Below, in pieces: positions 1-9,000 of a stretch of 64,000 bases of DNA (the first letter of the stretch is position 1; every line of letters starts with the position of its first letter). The stretch is taken from the NCBI RefSeq assembly GCF_004923315.1, contig NZ_CP039647.1, positions 558,001 through 622,000 on the forward strand, given 5' to 3'. The position numbers were made by a program, and so were the translations under genes. The notes below the pieces were generated by a model. It ran no database searches. It saw only the letters and a list, made by a program, of their open reading frames with translations, and was not told the origin of the DNA. This stretch comes from Azospirillum sp. TSA2s (GTDB lineage: Bacteria > Pseudomonadota > Alphaproteobacteria > Azospirillales > Azospirillaceae).

Positions 1-70
1 CCAGATTCTGCGCGGTCAGGGCGGCGCGGTAGTCCTCCGGCAGGTCTTCGAGGCGACCAAGTTCAAGCAT
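1..70 (-). CDS. 5' end of a gene, possibly a cupin dioxygenase (gentisate 1,2-dioxygenase type)
   Basis: Only the first 23 codons are inside the window; the gene runs off the left edge. The ATG at 70 follows an AGGA-type ribosome binding site. The N-terminus (MLELGRLEDLPEDYRAAL) resembles the start of gentisate 1,2-dioxygenase-like bicupin enzymes, which open ring-hydroxylated aromatic acids, but the metal-binding cupin motifs lie outside the window. A MarR regulator sits just upstream on the same strand, as is common for aromatic-acid operons. The family call is a resemblance only. Confidence 0.45.
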   Translation of the reverse strand, partial: MLELGRLEDLPEDYRAALTAQNL

Positions 71-288
71 GGAGAGTCCTCCGATTCCGGCGACAGCCGG
101 TTCTGGCAAAGTTTGGGTGCAGGGCGCCGTTCGCCGGCTTCGTCAAGCGGCGGGCGGGTGTTCGGAATCCGGAAATTTCAAAACGGAAAAATTATCAAAT
201 GAAACTACAAGAACATGAAGAAAGAGCACCAAACTCCTGGCGCATGAGTCAGACAATCATCCGGCAAGCTTGCCAGAATGGGCTGCGT

Positions 289-756
289 TTACTTCTTGAA
301 TGGAGCGCGGCTGCTTTCGTTGTTCTCGTCCACCAGGCGTTCCAGCAAGGCCATGAAAACGGCGCGCTCGTCGCCGTTCAGCGGTTCCAGCAGGCGTTGC
401 TGCACCCGCTCCACCGATGGTTCCACCGTTTCCAGCATGGCTTGCCCGGCTTCAGTGAGAGACACCAGCTTCTGGCGCCGATCCTCCACCCCGGCCGTCC
501 GGCGGATCCAGCCCTTTTCCTCCAGCCGTTCGACCAGACCGCCGATGGTCGAACGGTCCAAGGCCGCCCGCGACGCCAGGGTGATCTGATCGAGGTCCGA
601 TTTCTCCCGCAGCACAGCCAGGACCGCGTACTGCGTCGGCGTCAGGTCGAATTCCTTGCACTCATCAAGAAAGATCGACACCGCGATCTGTTGCGCCCGG
701 CGGATCAGATGGCCGGGTTTGAGATGCAGGTCGCCGTGCAACATGAAGTCCCCCAT
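289..756 (-). CDS. MarR family transcriptional regulator
   Basis: 155 aa, the usual size of a MarR repressor, a dimeric winged-helix DNA-binding protein that often senses aromatic acids. The middle shows the typical winged helix: a recognition helix around ALDRSTIGGLVERLEEKGW, then the wing with the family's DRR signature (VEDRRQKLVSLTEAG). Terminal helices would form the dimer interface. The ATG at 756 is used here; an ATG four codons later is an alternative. The gene lies upstream of the partial dioxygenase-like gene on the same strand, with 218 bp between them, so it may control that gene and itself. The ligand cannot be read from the sequence. Confidence 0.9.
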   Translation of the reverse strand: MGDFMLHGDLHLKPGHLIRRAQQIAVSIFLDECKEFDLTPTQYAVLAVLREKSDLDQITLASRAALDRSTIGGLVERLEEKGWIRRTAGVEDRRQKLVSLTEAGQAMLETVEPSVERVQQRLLEPLNGDERAVFMALLERLVDENNESSRAPFKK

Positions 757-868
757 TGCCGCCTTATTCCAGATCGATAGCGCGATGTGTTTCGTAGCAC
801 GAACTGCACACCGTGCAATCCCCGCCTGCCTCCGCGCCCGCCGGTCATCTCCCCGCTCCGTCGAAGTT

Positions 869-905
869 AATCAGTGTGCTGATAGACAGCATACTGATCA
901 TCAGT
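869..905. promoter_or_regulatory. Cluster of ATCAG/CTGAT inverted repeats upstream of the MarR gene
   Basis: Two palindromes lie 114-150 bp upstream of the MarR start: ATCAG-TGTG-CTGAT at 870-883 and ACTGAT-C-ATCAGT at 893-905. Paired symmetrical half sites are what a dimeric regulator binds, so this is a candidate operator for the MarR protein. That it is bound at all is inference. Confidence 0.35.
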
Positions 906-917
906 GCTTCGTTCAAC

Positions 918-1237
918 ATGTTTTTTGGTGGGGGGCGTCGGCTGCTCGACCGGCTGCGGCGGACATGGCACGTGGTCTGGGGCGACACGCCGGAGCCGAG
1001 CACGGTGGTGATCGACAGCCGCATCAACCGATCGCCCGCGGCTGCGATGGGGTCTTCCTCCCGACCGAAATCGCCTGGGTGGTGGAACGATCGTTCGCCT
1101 GGATCAGCTTCTATCGGCGAATGAGCACGATCTTTGGGCGGACGGCCGAGCACCTCATCGCTTTCATCGAGATCGCCTTCGTCTCAATCCTTGCACGGGG
1201 CCTCAAGCGGCTCGCTCCCCAGGCATTCAGCGCATGA
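918..1237 (+). pseudogene. Degenerate IS5-family transposase remnant
   Basis: Two frames together recall an IS5-family transposase. The frame from 918 reads LRRTWHVVWGDTPEPSTVVIDS, like the region before the first catalytic Asp. A second frame ending at 1237 reads WVVERSFAWISFYRRMS and then a helical tail, like the C-terminal end of IS5 transposases. The middle is missing and the frames do not join, so this is a dead scar. No intact terminal repeats were recognised. Confidence 0.6.
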
Positions 1238-1450
1238 CGTCTACAAACACGCTCTCAATCGGTGGGTGGACTGCCAACGACCCAGCGCCCGGCCCAACCA
1301 CCGCAATGTTCAAGGTAAGCCTTACCGACACGGTATTGCGGCTAGCCGGGGAAACTCTCCCGCCGCGCGGCTGTTGAGGCGCGTGGCTACCCTTGCGCGT
1401 CAATGGCGGGGGCGGGACGAGCCGGATGCGTCGGGAAAGGACAAACTTCC

Positions 1451-1924
1451 ATGGTGACCTTGAGCGTGAATGGTACCGAACACCGGTTTGATGGCGATCC
1501 GGACATGCCACTGCTTTGGTACCTGCGCGATGAACTGGGCCTGACGGGCACCAAGTTCGGCTGCGGTGTGGCGCAGTGCGGTGCTTGCACCATCCATGTG
1601 GATGGGCAGCCCGCCTTCTCCTGCGTCACGCCCATGAGCTTGGTGAATGGGACGAAGATCACGACCATCGAGGGGCTGGCCAACGACGGCAACCACCCGG
1701 TGCAAGTGGCTTGGCGGGAGTTGAACGTGGCGCAGTGCGGCTACTGCCAAGCCGGCCAGATCATGCAGGCCGCCGCCCTGCTGGCCGCCATTCCCAACCC
1801 GTCGGACCAGGACATCAATGGCACGATGAGCGCCAATCTCTGCCGATGCGGCACCTATACGCGCATCCGCGCCGCCATCAAGCAGGCGGCGCAGGGCCAG
1901 TCCGCCGGACGGAGGGCCGGGTGA
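1451..1924 (+). CDS. iorA: Molybdenum hydroxylase small subunit, two [2Fe-2S] (isoquinoline 1-oxidoreductase alpha-like)
   Basis: 157 aa, electron-transfer subunit of a xanthine-oxidase-family enzyme. The N-terminal plant-type [2Fe-2S] domain has Cys38, Cys43, Cys46 and Cys58; the C-terminal four-helix [2Fe-2S] domain has Cys96, Cys99, Cys131 and Cys133 (CGYC and CRC). Electrons pass from the molybdenum site of the next gene's product through both clusters. The start at 1451 is chosen because GGAAAGGA lies just upstream and the homologous sequence begins there; an earlier in-frame ATG at 1403 adds unrelated residues. The stop overlaps the next start (TGATG), so the two are translationally coupled. 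The substrate is unknown; aldehydes or N-heterocycles are typical. Confidence 0.93.
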   Translation: MVTLSVNGTEHRFDGDPDMPLLWYLRDELGLTGTKFGCGVAQCGACTIHVDGQPAFSCVTPMSLVNGTKITTIEGLANDGNHPVQVAWRELNVAQCGYCQAGQIMQAAALLAAIPNPSDQDINGTMSANLCRCGTYTRIRAAIKQAAQGQSAGRRAG

Positions 1925-4209
1925 TGGGCGATCTCTCCCTCAGAAACGTCAGCCGCCGCATGCTCCTCGGCGGCATGGGTGCCGCCACCTTCGTGCTGGC
2001 GGTCGGGCTGCCCATCCTGTCGCGTGCGGAGGAAAAGAAGAAGTTCGGCGCCGACGCCATGCCGCATGGCTGGAAGGACGACCCGCATGTCTTCGTCTCC
2101 ATCGCCAAAGACGGTGTGGTGACGATCACCTGCCACCGCTCGGAAATGGGACAGGGTGTCCGCACCTCCATTGCCATGGCCATCGCCGACGAGCTTGAGG
2201 CTGACTGGGCGCGCGTCAAGGTCGCCCAGGCGCCCGGCGATGAAGAGCGCTTCGGCAACCAGGACACCGACGGTTCGCGCAGCCTGCGTCACTTCTTCAT
2301 GCCGATGCGCCGGGCCGGCGCATCGGCCCGCGCCATGCTGGAGCAGGCGGCGGCCAAGCAGTGGGGCGTCCCGGTCACGGAGGTCCGGGCCGAGAACCAC
2401 AAGGTCGTCCACGCTGCCTCCGGCCGCTCCATCGGATACGGCGATCTGGCGGAGGCTGCCGCGGCCCTGCCGGTTCCGGCGGCCGACGCGGTGCGGCTGA
2501 AGGACCCGAAGGAGTTCCGCTACATCGGCACGGAAAAGATCGGGCTGGTGGACAACCGGGACATCACCACCGGCAAGGCCATGTATGGCATCGACACCCG
2601 GCTTGAGGACATGCTGTACGCTGTGATCGCCCGCCCGCCGGTCTTCGGCGGCAAAGTGTCGAGTTATGACGCGGGCGAGACCTTGAAGACGCCCGGGGTG
2701 GTGAAGGTGGTGGCCATCGATGCACCGCAGATCCCCTCGGAGTTCGAGCCCCTGGGCGGCATCGCCGTCATCGCCCGCAACACCTGGGCGGCCATCCAGG
2801 GCCGCAAGAAGCTGAAGATCCAGTGGGACGACGGACCGAACGCCGGCTATTCGTCGGACAGCTATCGCAAGCAGCTTGAAGAGGCTGCGCGCAAACCGGG
2901 CAAGCTGGTGCGCGCCCAGGGCGACTTCGACGGCGCGATGGCGAAGGCCACCAAACGCGTCGAGGCCGAATATTACATTCCCCACCTCGCTCAGGCGCCG
3001 ATGGAGCCCCCGGCGGCCGTCGCCCGCATCGTGGACGGGGGTTGCGAGGTTTGGGCCTGCACCCAGGCACCACAGGTCACCCGCCTGCGCCTCGCCAAGC
3101 GGTTGGGTCTGGAACCGGAGAAGGTCAAAGTCAACGTCACGCTGCTGGGCGGAGGCTTCGGTCGGAAATCGAAACCAGACTATGTGCTGGAGGCTGGCAT
3201 CCTCAGCAAGGCCATGGACGGCGCGCCCGTGAAGGTCACCTGGACGCGCGAGGACGACCTTCACCACAGCTACTACCACACCGTTTCGATCGAGCGGCTG
3301 GAGGCCGGGCTGGACGAGCAAGGCAGGCCTGTCGCCTGGCTCCACCGTAGCGTGGCTCCGACGATCGGCTCGATCTTCGCGCCCGACCCCAAGCACGAGA
3401 TGCCCTTCGAACTCGGTATGGGTCTGACCAACACGCCCTTCCCGATTGCCAACTTCCGTGCCGAAAACCCGGAGGCGCCGGCCCATGTCCGCATCGGCTG
3501 GTATCGATCGGTGTCCAACATCCCCCACGCCCTTGCTATCCAATGCTTTGTGGCGGAGTTGGCCCACGCAGCCGGCCGTGACCCCAAGGATTACCTGCTG
3601 GAATTGATCGGACAGCCGCAGAAGATCGACCCGACCGATCTGGGCGACGTCTGGAATTACGGCGAGAACCCCGACCGCTATCCGATCGACACGGGGCGCC
3701 TCCGTACGGTGATCGAGACCGCCGCGAAAGGAATCGACTGGGGCCGGACGGTTTCGAAGGGCAGCGGCCTGGGCATCGCTGCCCATTACAGCTTCGTCTC
3801 CTACGTCGCCGTAGCGGCCGAGGTGGCTGTGGGCGACGGTGGCCGCCTGTCGGTTCCCCGCGTGGACATCGCCATCGATTGCGGCCCGCAGGTCAACCCG
3901 GAGCGCATCCGCTCACAGATGGAAGGAGCGGTCATCATGGGCCTCGGCCAAGCCCGGCGGGCCGAGATCACGTTCAAGGATGGACGCGCCCAGCAGAACA
4001 ATTTCGACAGTTACGAGCTGGTCCGCATGGACACGTCCCCGCGAGAGATCCACGTCCATCTGGTCAAGCCGAATAACCCGAACCTGCCTATGGGCGGCGT
4101 CGGCGAGCCTGGCCTGCCGCCGGTGATGCCGGCCATCGCCAACGCCGTCTTCGCAGCAACCGGCAAGCGCATTCGCCAGTTCCCCATCCGCGACCAGCTC
4201 GCCGTCTGA
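1924..4209 (+). CDS. iorB: Molybdenum hydroxylase large subunit (isoquinoline 1-oxidoreductase beta / aldehyde dehydrogenase type), Tat-exported
   Basis: 761 aa, carrying the molybdopterin cytosine dinucleotide site of a two-subunit xanthine-oxidase-family enzyme. The N-terminus has a twin-arginine signal ([14 protein letters not shown]) and a hydrophobic stretch, so the folded holoenzyme should be exported to the periplasm, taking the small subunit with it. Family motifs include the GQGVRTS segment, the GGGFGRKS loop and the C-terminal [11 protein letters not shown] segment with the expected catalytic Glu. There is no FAD subunit, as in IorAB-type enzymes, which pass electrons to membrane cytochromes or quinone. 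No cytochrome gene is adjacent. The ATG overlaps the iorA-like stop. Confidence 0.93.
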   Translation: MGDLSLRNVSRRMLLGGMGAATFVLAVGLPILSRAEEKKKFGADAMPHGWKDDPHVFVSIAKDGVVTITCHRSEMGQGVRTSIAMAIADELEADWARVKVAQAPGDEERFGNQDTDGSRSLRHFFMPMRRAGASARAMLEQAAAKQWGVPVTEVRAENHKVVHAASGRSIGYGDLAEAAAALPVPAADAVRLKDPKEFRYIGTEKIGLVDNRDITTGKAMYGIDTRLEDMLYAVIARPPVFGGKVSSYDAGETLKTPGVVKVVAIDAPQIPSEFEPLGGIAVIARNTWAAIQGRKKLKIQWDDGPNAGYSSDSYRKQLEEAARKPGKLVRAQGDFDGAMAKATKRVEAEYYIPHLAQAPMEPPAAVARIVDGGCEVWACTQAPQVTRLRLAKRLGLEPEKVKVNVTLLGGGFGRKSKPDYVLEAGILSKAMDGAPVKVTWTREDDLHHSYYHTVSIERLEAGLDEQGRPVAWLHRSVAPTIGSIFAPDPKHEMPFELGMGLTNTPFPIANFRAENPEAPAHVRIGWYRSVSNIPHALAIQCFVAELAHAAGRDPKDYLLELIGQPQKIDPTDLGDVWNYGENPDRYPIDTGRLRTVIETAAKGIDWGRTVSKGSGLGIAAHYSFVSYVAVAAEVAVGDGGRLSVPRVDIAIDCGPQVNPERIRSQMEGAVIMGLGQARRAEITFKDGRAQQNNFDSYELVRMDTSPREIHVHLVKPNNPNLPMGGVGEPGLPPVMPAIANAVFAATGKRIRQFPIRDQLAV

Positions 4210-4226
4210 CGGCAGGGAGACCAGTC

Positions 4227-4640
4227 ATGAAGCTCGCCCTTACCCTCGCGACCGCGGTCGCCGGTCTCCTCGCGAGCAGTCCGGCCCTCGCCGCCTCCTG
4301 CACCGAGCGGATCACCTCATTGGAGGCCAAGCTGGCGGAGAAGGCGGAATCCGCCATCTCCACGTCCTCCGCCGGCCAGGGTGTCGCTGGTGCCCGTGAG
4401 GGGCAGGCTATTCATGCCGAGAACACGCACGATCCAGTCGGTACCCCCGCCGTTCCCTACCAAAAGGAGCATAAAGAAGCCGGCGCCGTTCGCTCTGCCG
4501 AAAACGCGGGTGCCGCCGGCGATCGTGTTATGCAGGCCAAGGCCTCGCTCAACCAAGCCAAGAGCTTTGACCAGCAGGGCAATGCCATCAAGTGCGATGA
4601 AGCCGTGACCAAGGCGCAGAAGCAGCTCGAACCCGACTGA
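4227..4640 (+). CDS. Small exported protein of unknown function
   Basis: 137 aa with a clear Sec signal peptide ([24 protein letters not shown], cleavage probably after ALA). The mature part has two cysteines (one just after the cleavage site, one near the C-terminus in KCDEA), which could form a disulfide. It is rich in Ala, Glu, Lys and Gln and predicted largely helical, possibly coiled coil. It follows the hydroxylase genes by 17 bp on the same strand, so it is probably co-transcribed and may be an accessory of the periplasmic enzyme. No family was recognised. Confidence 0.75.
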   Translation: MKLALTLATAVAGLLASSPALAASCTERITSLEAKLAEKAESAISTSSAGQGVAGAREGQAIHAENTHDPVGTPAVPYQKEHKEAGAVRSAENAGAAGDRVMQAKASLNQAKSFDQQGNAIKCDEAVTKAQKQLEPD

Positions 4641-4647
4641 GCGCGAA

Positions 4648-4677
4648 CGGGCGGCGTCAACGCATATTGCCCGCCCG
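4648..4677 (+). terminator. Possible hairpin after the hydroxylase operon
   Basis: CGGGCGG at 4648-4654 pairs with CCGCCCG at 4671-4677 across a 16-nt loop, immediately after the stop of the small exported protein. There is no T tract, so it is a weak terminator candidate. Confidence 0.3.
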
Positions 4678-4765
4678 GATCGTTGATCTCGAACGCATGC
4701 CGACCGCGGCGTCCATCCCATCAAAACTCGAAAAGTCGCTCCCCAGCCGCGCCAGTTTTCCAAAG

Positions 4766-4783
4766 CGGCCGGGGAGCCGGCCG
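4766..4783 (-). terminator. Hairpin at the end of the minus-strand binding-protein operon
   Basis: A perfect 7-bp stem (CGGCCGG/CCGGCCG) with a 4-nt loop sits 3 bp beyond the stop of the binding-protein gene. On the minus strand it is followed by only a short T run (CTTT), so termination is likely but not certain. Confidence 0.45.
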
Positions 4784-4785
4784 GA

Positions 4786-5991
4786 TTACTTCAACAGCGG
4801 GCAACCGCCCTTGTCGATTGGTCGGTAGGCCTCGTTGCCCGGAATGGTGGTCAGCACCTTGTAATAATCCCACGGTCCCTTGGATTCGGCCGGGCTCTTC
4901 ACCTGCATCAGGTACATGTCGTGGACCATGCGGCCGTCTGCGCGCAGCGTGCCGCCCTTGGCGAAAGCGTCGTTCACCGGCGTCTCGCGCATCTTCACCA
5001 TCACCGCCTTGGCCTCGTCGGTGCCGGCGGCCTCGATGGCCTTCAGATAGTGGCGCACGGCGGAATAGCTGCCGGCCTGGATCATGCTGGGCATCTTGCC
5101 GGTCCTGGCCATATAGGCCTTGGCAAAGGCGCGGGCATCGTCGTCGCGGTCGGCGTTCCAGCCATCCATCAGCACCAGCCCCTGCGCCGCCTGCAGACCG
5201 AGGGAATGCACGTCGGTGGGGAACATCAGCAGGCTCGCCAAGGTCTGCCCGCCCTGCGGCAGGCCGAACTCCTGCGCCTGCTTGATCGAATTGGCGGTGT
5301 CACCGCCGGCATTGGCGAGTGCGATGACTTTCGCCCCCGATCCCTGCGCCTGCAGCAGGTAGGAGGAGAAGTCGGCGGTGTTCAGCGGGTGGCGGACGGA
5401 GCCGGTGACCTTGGCGCCGTTGACCTTCAGCACCTCGGTCAGCGACTGCTCCAGCGCATGCCCGAAGGCGTAATCCACGGTCAGGAAGTGCCAGCTGTCG
5501 CCCAGGATCTTGACACCCGCCTTACCCATGCCCTGGGCCAGCGCATAGGTGTCGTAGGTCCAGTGCGCCGTGGTCGGCGAACAGGCCTCCCCGGTCAGCT
5601 GAGCGGCACCGCCGCCGGAGATCAGGAAAACGCGGTTCTTGCGCTTGGTGATGTCCTGCACCGCCAGTGCGACGGAGGAGGTGGGGACGTCGACGATCAC
5701 GTCCACCTGTTCGGTGTCGATCCACTTGTTGACCAGCGCCGCGCCGATGTCCGGCTTGTTCTGGTGGTCGGCGAAGATCACCTCGACCGGCTTGCCGGCG
5801 ACCTTGCCGCCCATCTCCTCCACAGCCATGCGCACCGCCTCGACCGAGCCCATGCCGGTCGGGTCGGCATAGACGCCGGTCATGTCGTTCAGGACGGCGA
5901 TCTTGACCTTGTCGTCGGAGATTTGGGCGTGAGCGGCCCCGGCGATCAGCGCGGCGGAACAGACACCGGCAGCCAGAATCCAGCATTTCAT
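4786..5991 (-). CDS. Branched-chain-amino-acid-type ABC transporter substrate-binding protein
   Basis: 401 aa periplasmic binding protein of the type I (LivK-like) fold. A Sec signal peptide (ending AGAAHA) precedes IAVLNDMTGVYAD, the usual first strand of this family. It is the last gene of a minus-strand set with BKACE and a carnitine-dehydrogenase-like gene, so its ligand may be the substrate of those enzymes rather than an amino acid. No permease or ATPase gene is adjacent; it may use a Liv-type membrane complex encoded elsewhere. The ligand is inferred from context only. Confidence 0.92.
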   Translation of the reverse strand: MKCWILAAGVCSAALIAGAAHAQISDDKVKIAVLNDMTGVYADPTGMGSVEAVRMAVEEMGGKVAGKPVEVIFADHQNKPDIGAALVNKWIDTEQVDVIVDVPTSSVALAVQDITKRKNRVFLISGGGAAQLTGEACSPTTAHWTYDTYALAQGMGKAGVKILGDSWHFLTVDYAFGHALEQSLTEVLKVNGAKVTGSVRHPLNTADFSSYLLQAQGSGAKVIALANAGGDTANSIKQAQEFGLPQGGQTLASLLMFPTDVHSLGLQAAQGLVLMDGWNADRDDDARAFAKAYMARTGKMPSMIQAGSYSAVRHYLKAIEAAGTDEAKAVMVKMRETPVNDAFAKGGTLRADGRMVHDMYLMQVKSPAESKGPWDYYKVLTTIPGNEAYRPIDKGGCPLLK

Positions 5992-6028
5992 GGATGTTTC
6001 CTCCCTGTTGGTTTATTTTTTCGGACGG

Positions 6029-6961
6029 TCAGAAGGCGACGTTGTCACCGCCCTTGGTCTGCAGCATCGCGCGCGCCTCCTCCGGCGTGGCGATCTCCAG
6101 GCTCAACTCTTCAAGGATGCGGCGGATCTTGGCGACCTGTTCGGCGTTGGAGGTCGCCAGCTTGCCGCGTCCGGCATAGAGGCTGTCCTCCAGACCGACG
6201 CGGACGTTGCCTCCGAGGATGGCGCTCAGCGTGACGAAGGACATCTGGTGGCGTCCGGCGGCCAGCACCGACAGGTAATAGTCGTTGCCAAACAGCCGGT
6301 CGGCCGTGGCCTTCATGTGCATCAGGTTTTCCGGATCGGGGCCGATGCCGCCGAGAATGCCGAAGATGCATTGCGTGAAGAAGGGCGGCTTGACGATGCC
6401 GCGATCGGCGAAATGCGCGAGATTGTAGAGATGGCCAACGTCGTAGCACTCGAACTCGAACCGGGTGCCGGCATCGCCCAGCTCGCGCATGCCGCGCTCT
6501 ATCTGGGCGAAGGTGTTGGACAGGATGAAGTCGGTGGTCGACTCCAGATAGGGCTTCTCCCAGTCGTGCTTGAAGCTGTCGAACTTCGCCGCGGCGCCGG
6601 AGATGTTGAAGTTCATCGATCCCATGTTCATCGACGCCACTTCCGGCTGCGCCCGCTTGGCCGCCGCCAGCCGCTCGTCCAGCGTCATGCCCAGCCCGCC
6701 GCCGGTGGTGATGTTCAGGATGGCGTCGGTCTGCTGCTTGATACGCGGCAGGAACTCCATGAACAGGGCGGGCGAGGGCGAGGGTTTGCCGGTATCCGGA
6801 TCGCGGGCGTGCAGGTGGAGCATCGCCGCACCGGCCTCCGCCGCCGCCACGGCGTCGCGGGCGATCTCGTCCGGCGTGACCGGCAGATGGGGCGACATGG
6901 TCGGTGTGTGGATCGAGCCGGTCACGGCACAGGTGATGATGACCTTGTCGGCGCGCTTCAT
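6029..6961 (-). CDS. BKACE family beta-keto acid cleavage enzyme (DUF849)
   Basis: 310 aa, the normal size for the family. These Zn-dependent TIM-barrel enzymes condense a beta-keto acid with acetyl-CoA to give a new CoA ester plus acetoacetate. The Zn-binding pair is seen in MLHLHARDPDTGKPS near residue 50, and MGSMNFNISG and CIFGILGGIG match conserved barrel segments. A carnitine-3-dehydrogenase-like gene lies 40 bp upstream. That pairing is known from carnitine degradation, where BKACE converts 3-dehydrocarnitine to betainyl-CoA, so that is the leading guess. The family accepts many beta-keto acids, so the substrate is not proven. Confidence 0.9.
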   Translation of the reverse strand: MKRADKVIITCAVTGSIHTPTMSPHLPVTPDEIARDAVAAAEAGAAMLHLHARDPDTGKPSPSPALFMEFLPRIKQQTDAILNITTGGGLGMTLDERLAAAKRAQPEVASMNMGSMNFNISGAAAKFDSFKHDWEKPYLESTTDFILSNTFAQIERGMRELGDAGTRFEFECYDVGHLYNLAHFADRGIVKPPFFTQCIFGILGGIGPDPENLMHMKATADRLFGNDYYLSVLAAGRHQMSFVTLSAILGGNVRVGLEDSLYAGRGKLATSNAEQVAKIRRILEELSLEIATPEEARAMLQTKGGDNVAF

Positions 6962-7001
6962 CGGGTGTCTCCTCCCTTGTTTTCCGTGGTGTCGAGTGCG
7001 G

Positions 7002-7965
7002 TCAGGAGCCGGTGCCCAGGCTCCGGCGTTCCTGCTGGAGCGTCTCGATCAGCGCCAGGAGCAGCTGGTCGCGCTCCTGCGCCAGATCGGCCTGCGACCG
7101 GCCGTGCAGCGCCTCCCGCATGCCGGCGTTCAGCTGCCCGCGCAGTTCCGGCGTCAGCGCCGGGGTGCCGAGATGCCGCCACCAGTCCTCCATCGCAGGG
7201 CCGATATGGTCGAGGAAGTGCGGCATGCCGCCCGCACCGCCCGCGAGGTTGAAGATCATGTTCGGCCCCATGATCGCCCAGCGCAGGCCCGGCCCTTCGG
7301 CGATGGCGGTGTCCACATCCTCCACGCTGGCCAGCCCGCTGGCGACCGCATGGACCGCCTCGCGCCAGAGCGCCGCCTGGAGACGGTTGGCGAGATGGCC
7401 CGGCACCTCCCGGTTCAGGCGGATCGGGCGTTTGCCGATTGCGCGGTAGAAGGCGATCAGCCATTCGACCGTGCCGGCCGTCGTGTCCCGGCCGCCGACG
7501 ACCTCCACCAGCGGGATCAAATGCGGCGGATTGAAGGGATGGCCGACGGCGAAGCGTCCCGGCACGCGGCACCCCTGCTGCAGTTCGCTCATGATCAGGC
7601 CGGAGGTGCTTGGAGGCGACGATCGCGTCGTCGTCCAGCACCTCTTCAAGCGCGGCATAGAGCGCGCGCTTGACGTCGTGGCGCTCCGGCGCGTTCTCCT
7701 GGACGAAGCGGGCGCCGCCCGCCGCATCGCGCGGGTCGGTGTGGAAGCTCCACTTCTCCGGATCGGCGCCAGGGGCGAGGCCCAGCCGTTCCAGCGCCGG
7801 CCAGGATTCGGCGATCAGGCCGCGCACCGCCACTTCTGCGGCGGGATTGGGGTCGCTGATGGCGACGCTCATCCCCCTGGACAGGAACAGCGCCGCCCAA
7901 CTGGCGCCGATGGTGCCGGCGCCGATGACGGCGACGCGCCCAACTGCGTCAGGATCGGGGGCCAT
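7002..7965 (-). pseudogene. 3-hydroxyacyl-CoA / carnitine-3-dehydrogenase-like gene with a frameshift
   Basis: NAD-dependent dehydrogenase split into two frames. The N-terminal part has the Rossmann motif VAVIGAGTIGASW and runs to DDDAIVAS. The rest continues in another frame as STSGLIMSELQ and VGHPFNPPHLIPLVEVVGG, a segment typical of L-carnitine dehydrogenases. One extra base at about 7610-7611 (GCTTGG where GCTGG is expected) restores a single 320-aa protein when removed. It is therefore either a very recent pseudogene or a sequencing error. The start at 7965 fits the family N-terminus; an upstream ATG at 8034 with a strong GGGGAGG would add a low-complexity leader. Confidence 0.8.
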
Positions 7966-8519
7966 CGGCCCCTGAAGGTCCGATCGGGTGTCGGTCGGAT
8001 TGGCCGTTGGGTTGGCCCTGGGATTGAGTGTCATGGTCCTCCCCGGATGTTCTGGTTTTGCCCAGGCCGTTCATCAGCAGGTCGATGGACTGGGCCGCGA
8101 TGTCGCGGGCACTGAGGTCGCCGTTCGGCCGGTACCAGCGGGCGATGCAGCCCTCGGCGATGCCGCGTTCGATCAGGCGGCCGAAGCTCCTCGCCGACGT
8201 GGATCACGCACAGGCCGAAGTCCATGGTGACGATCTCGGCATATCTGTGCATGACGGCGGTCAGTTCCTCATAGGCGCTGCCGCCATGGCCCATCACGTC
8301 GTTGGAGACATCGCCGAGCATCTTCAGCCCGATGCGCACGCACTCGAAGAGGATCTTCTCCTTGTTCCTGACGTAATAGTGGATGGTCGGCTTGGTGACA
8401 TTCAGGCGCCGCGCGATGTCGTCCAGCGACGTGTTGTGAAAGCCTATTTCGTAGAAGGCCTGCGCCGCCGTCCGCAGCACGGCGACATGCTTGGCTTCCC
8501 GCTCCGTCCGGCAGTCCAC
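7949..8519 (-). pseudogene. TetR family regulator, frame broken and probably internally deleted
   Basis: The N-terminal half is a good TetR DNA-binding domain (FHNTSLDDIARRLNVTKPTIHYYVRN, split here as a helix-turn-helix near residues 28-50), followed by helices up to CVIHVGEE. There the frame breaks at about 8178-8182. The natural C-terminus continues in another frame as RLIERGIAEGCIARWYRPNG and DIAAQSIDLLMNGLG. Residues normally found between these parts seem to be missing, so there is probably a small deletion as well as a shift. In the uncorrected frame the protein is 162 aa, ends in unrelated sequence at 8031 and overlaps the ATG at 8034. It would have controlled the carnitine-like operon. 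Confidence 0.7.
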
Positions 8520-8751
8520 AGACGCCTTTCATGGCGATCCGCCGTCCAAAGTTTTCCGCATTGGAGCATCTTGCATCGCATCGTCACTACGTTCCGGCAC
8601 GCGGTCATCCTCCAGCCTTTGCATTCCCCTCCGCTTTCGTCCATCGCGCCGACAGCCGCAACAGCCATGGCCGATTGATAGCCACGCGCACTGTTGATAA
8701 GCGCATCGATTTGTCCCATCCTACTCACAAGTAACATGCATTCCAATAAGT

Positions 8752-9000
8752 ATGTTTGCGGTCGCAAGCATAAGTAAGGATGAACGCGTGGACGCCATCG
8801 CCTTGGCCCGGACCGACAGCATCGGCGCAGCGCCGGCCCGCAGCGCCCGACGAAATGGTGCACGGACCGCCCTGACCTACGAGGAGCGGGACTGAAGCTT
8901 TTCCAGTCTGCACCAAGCCGCGCTGCGGGTGGCCAGCCAACTGGGCGACTTAGGCCTGCGTCCCGGAACCGGGTGGCGGCCTATGGCCGCGCTCACCACC
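8752..9000 (+). pseudogene. N-terminal remnant of an acyl-CoA synthetase (AMP-forming)
   Basis: The plus-strand frame from 8752 reads ALARTDSIGAAPARSARRNG and RTALTYEERD, then a TGA where the family has Trp, then SFSSLHQAALRVASQLGDLG, LRPG and, after a frame slip, NRVAAYGR. This is the start of a fatty-acid/carboxylate-CoA ligase. It carries a nonsense codon, a shift and loss of everything downstream, where an IS5 remnant begins. It lies divergent to the TetR gene and may once have been controlled by it. Confidence 0.6.

Noticed and set aside
199..780. 193-aa open frame on the plus strand
   Set aside because: Antisense to the MarR gene; no recognisable domain and an unlikely composition.
1855..3786. 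643-aa open frame on the minus strand
   Set aside because: It is the antisense shadow of the molybdenum hydroxylase gene. High GC keeps it open; it has no family features and no ribosome binding site.
8694..8767. TetR operator
   Set aside because: A weak AACAT...ATGTT repeat lies upstream of the TetR gene, but the arms are only 5 bp and there is nothing to support it beyond position.
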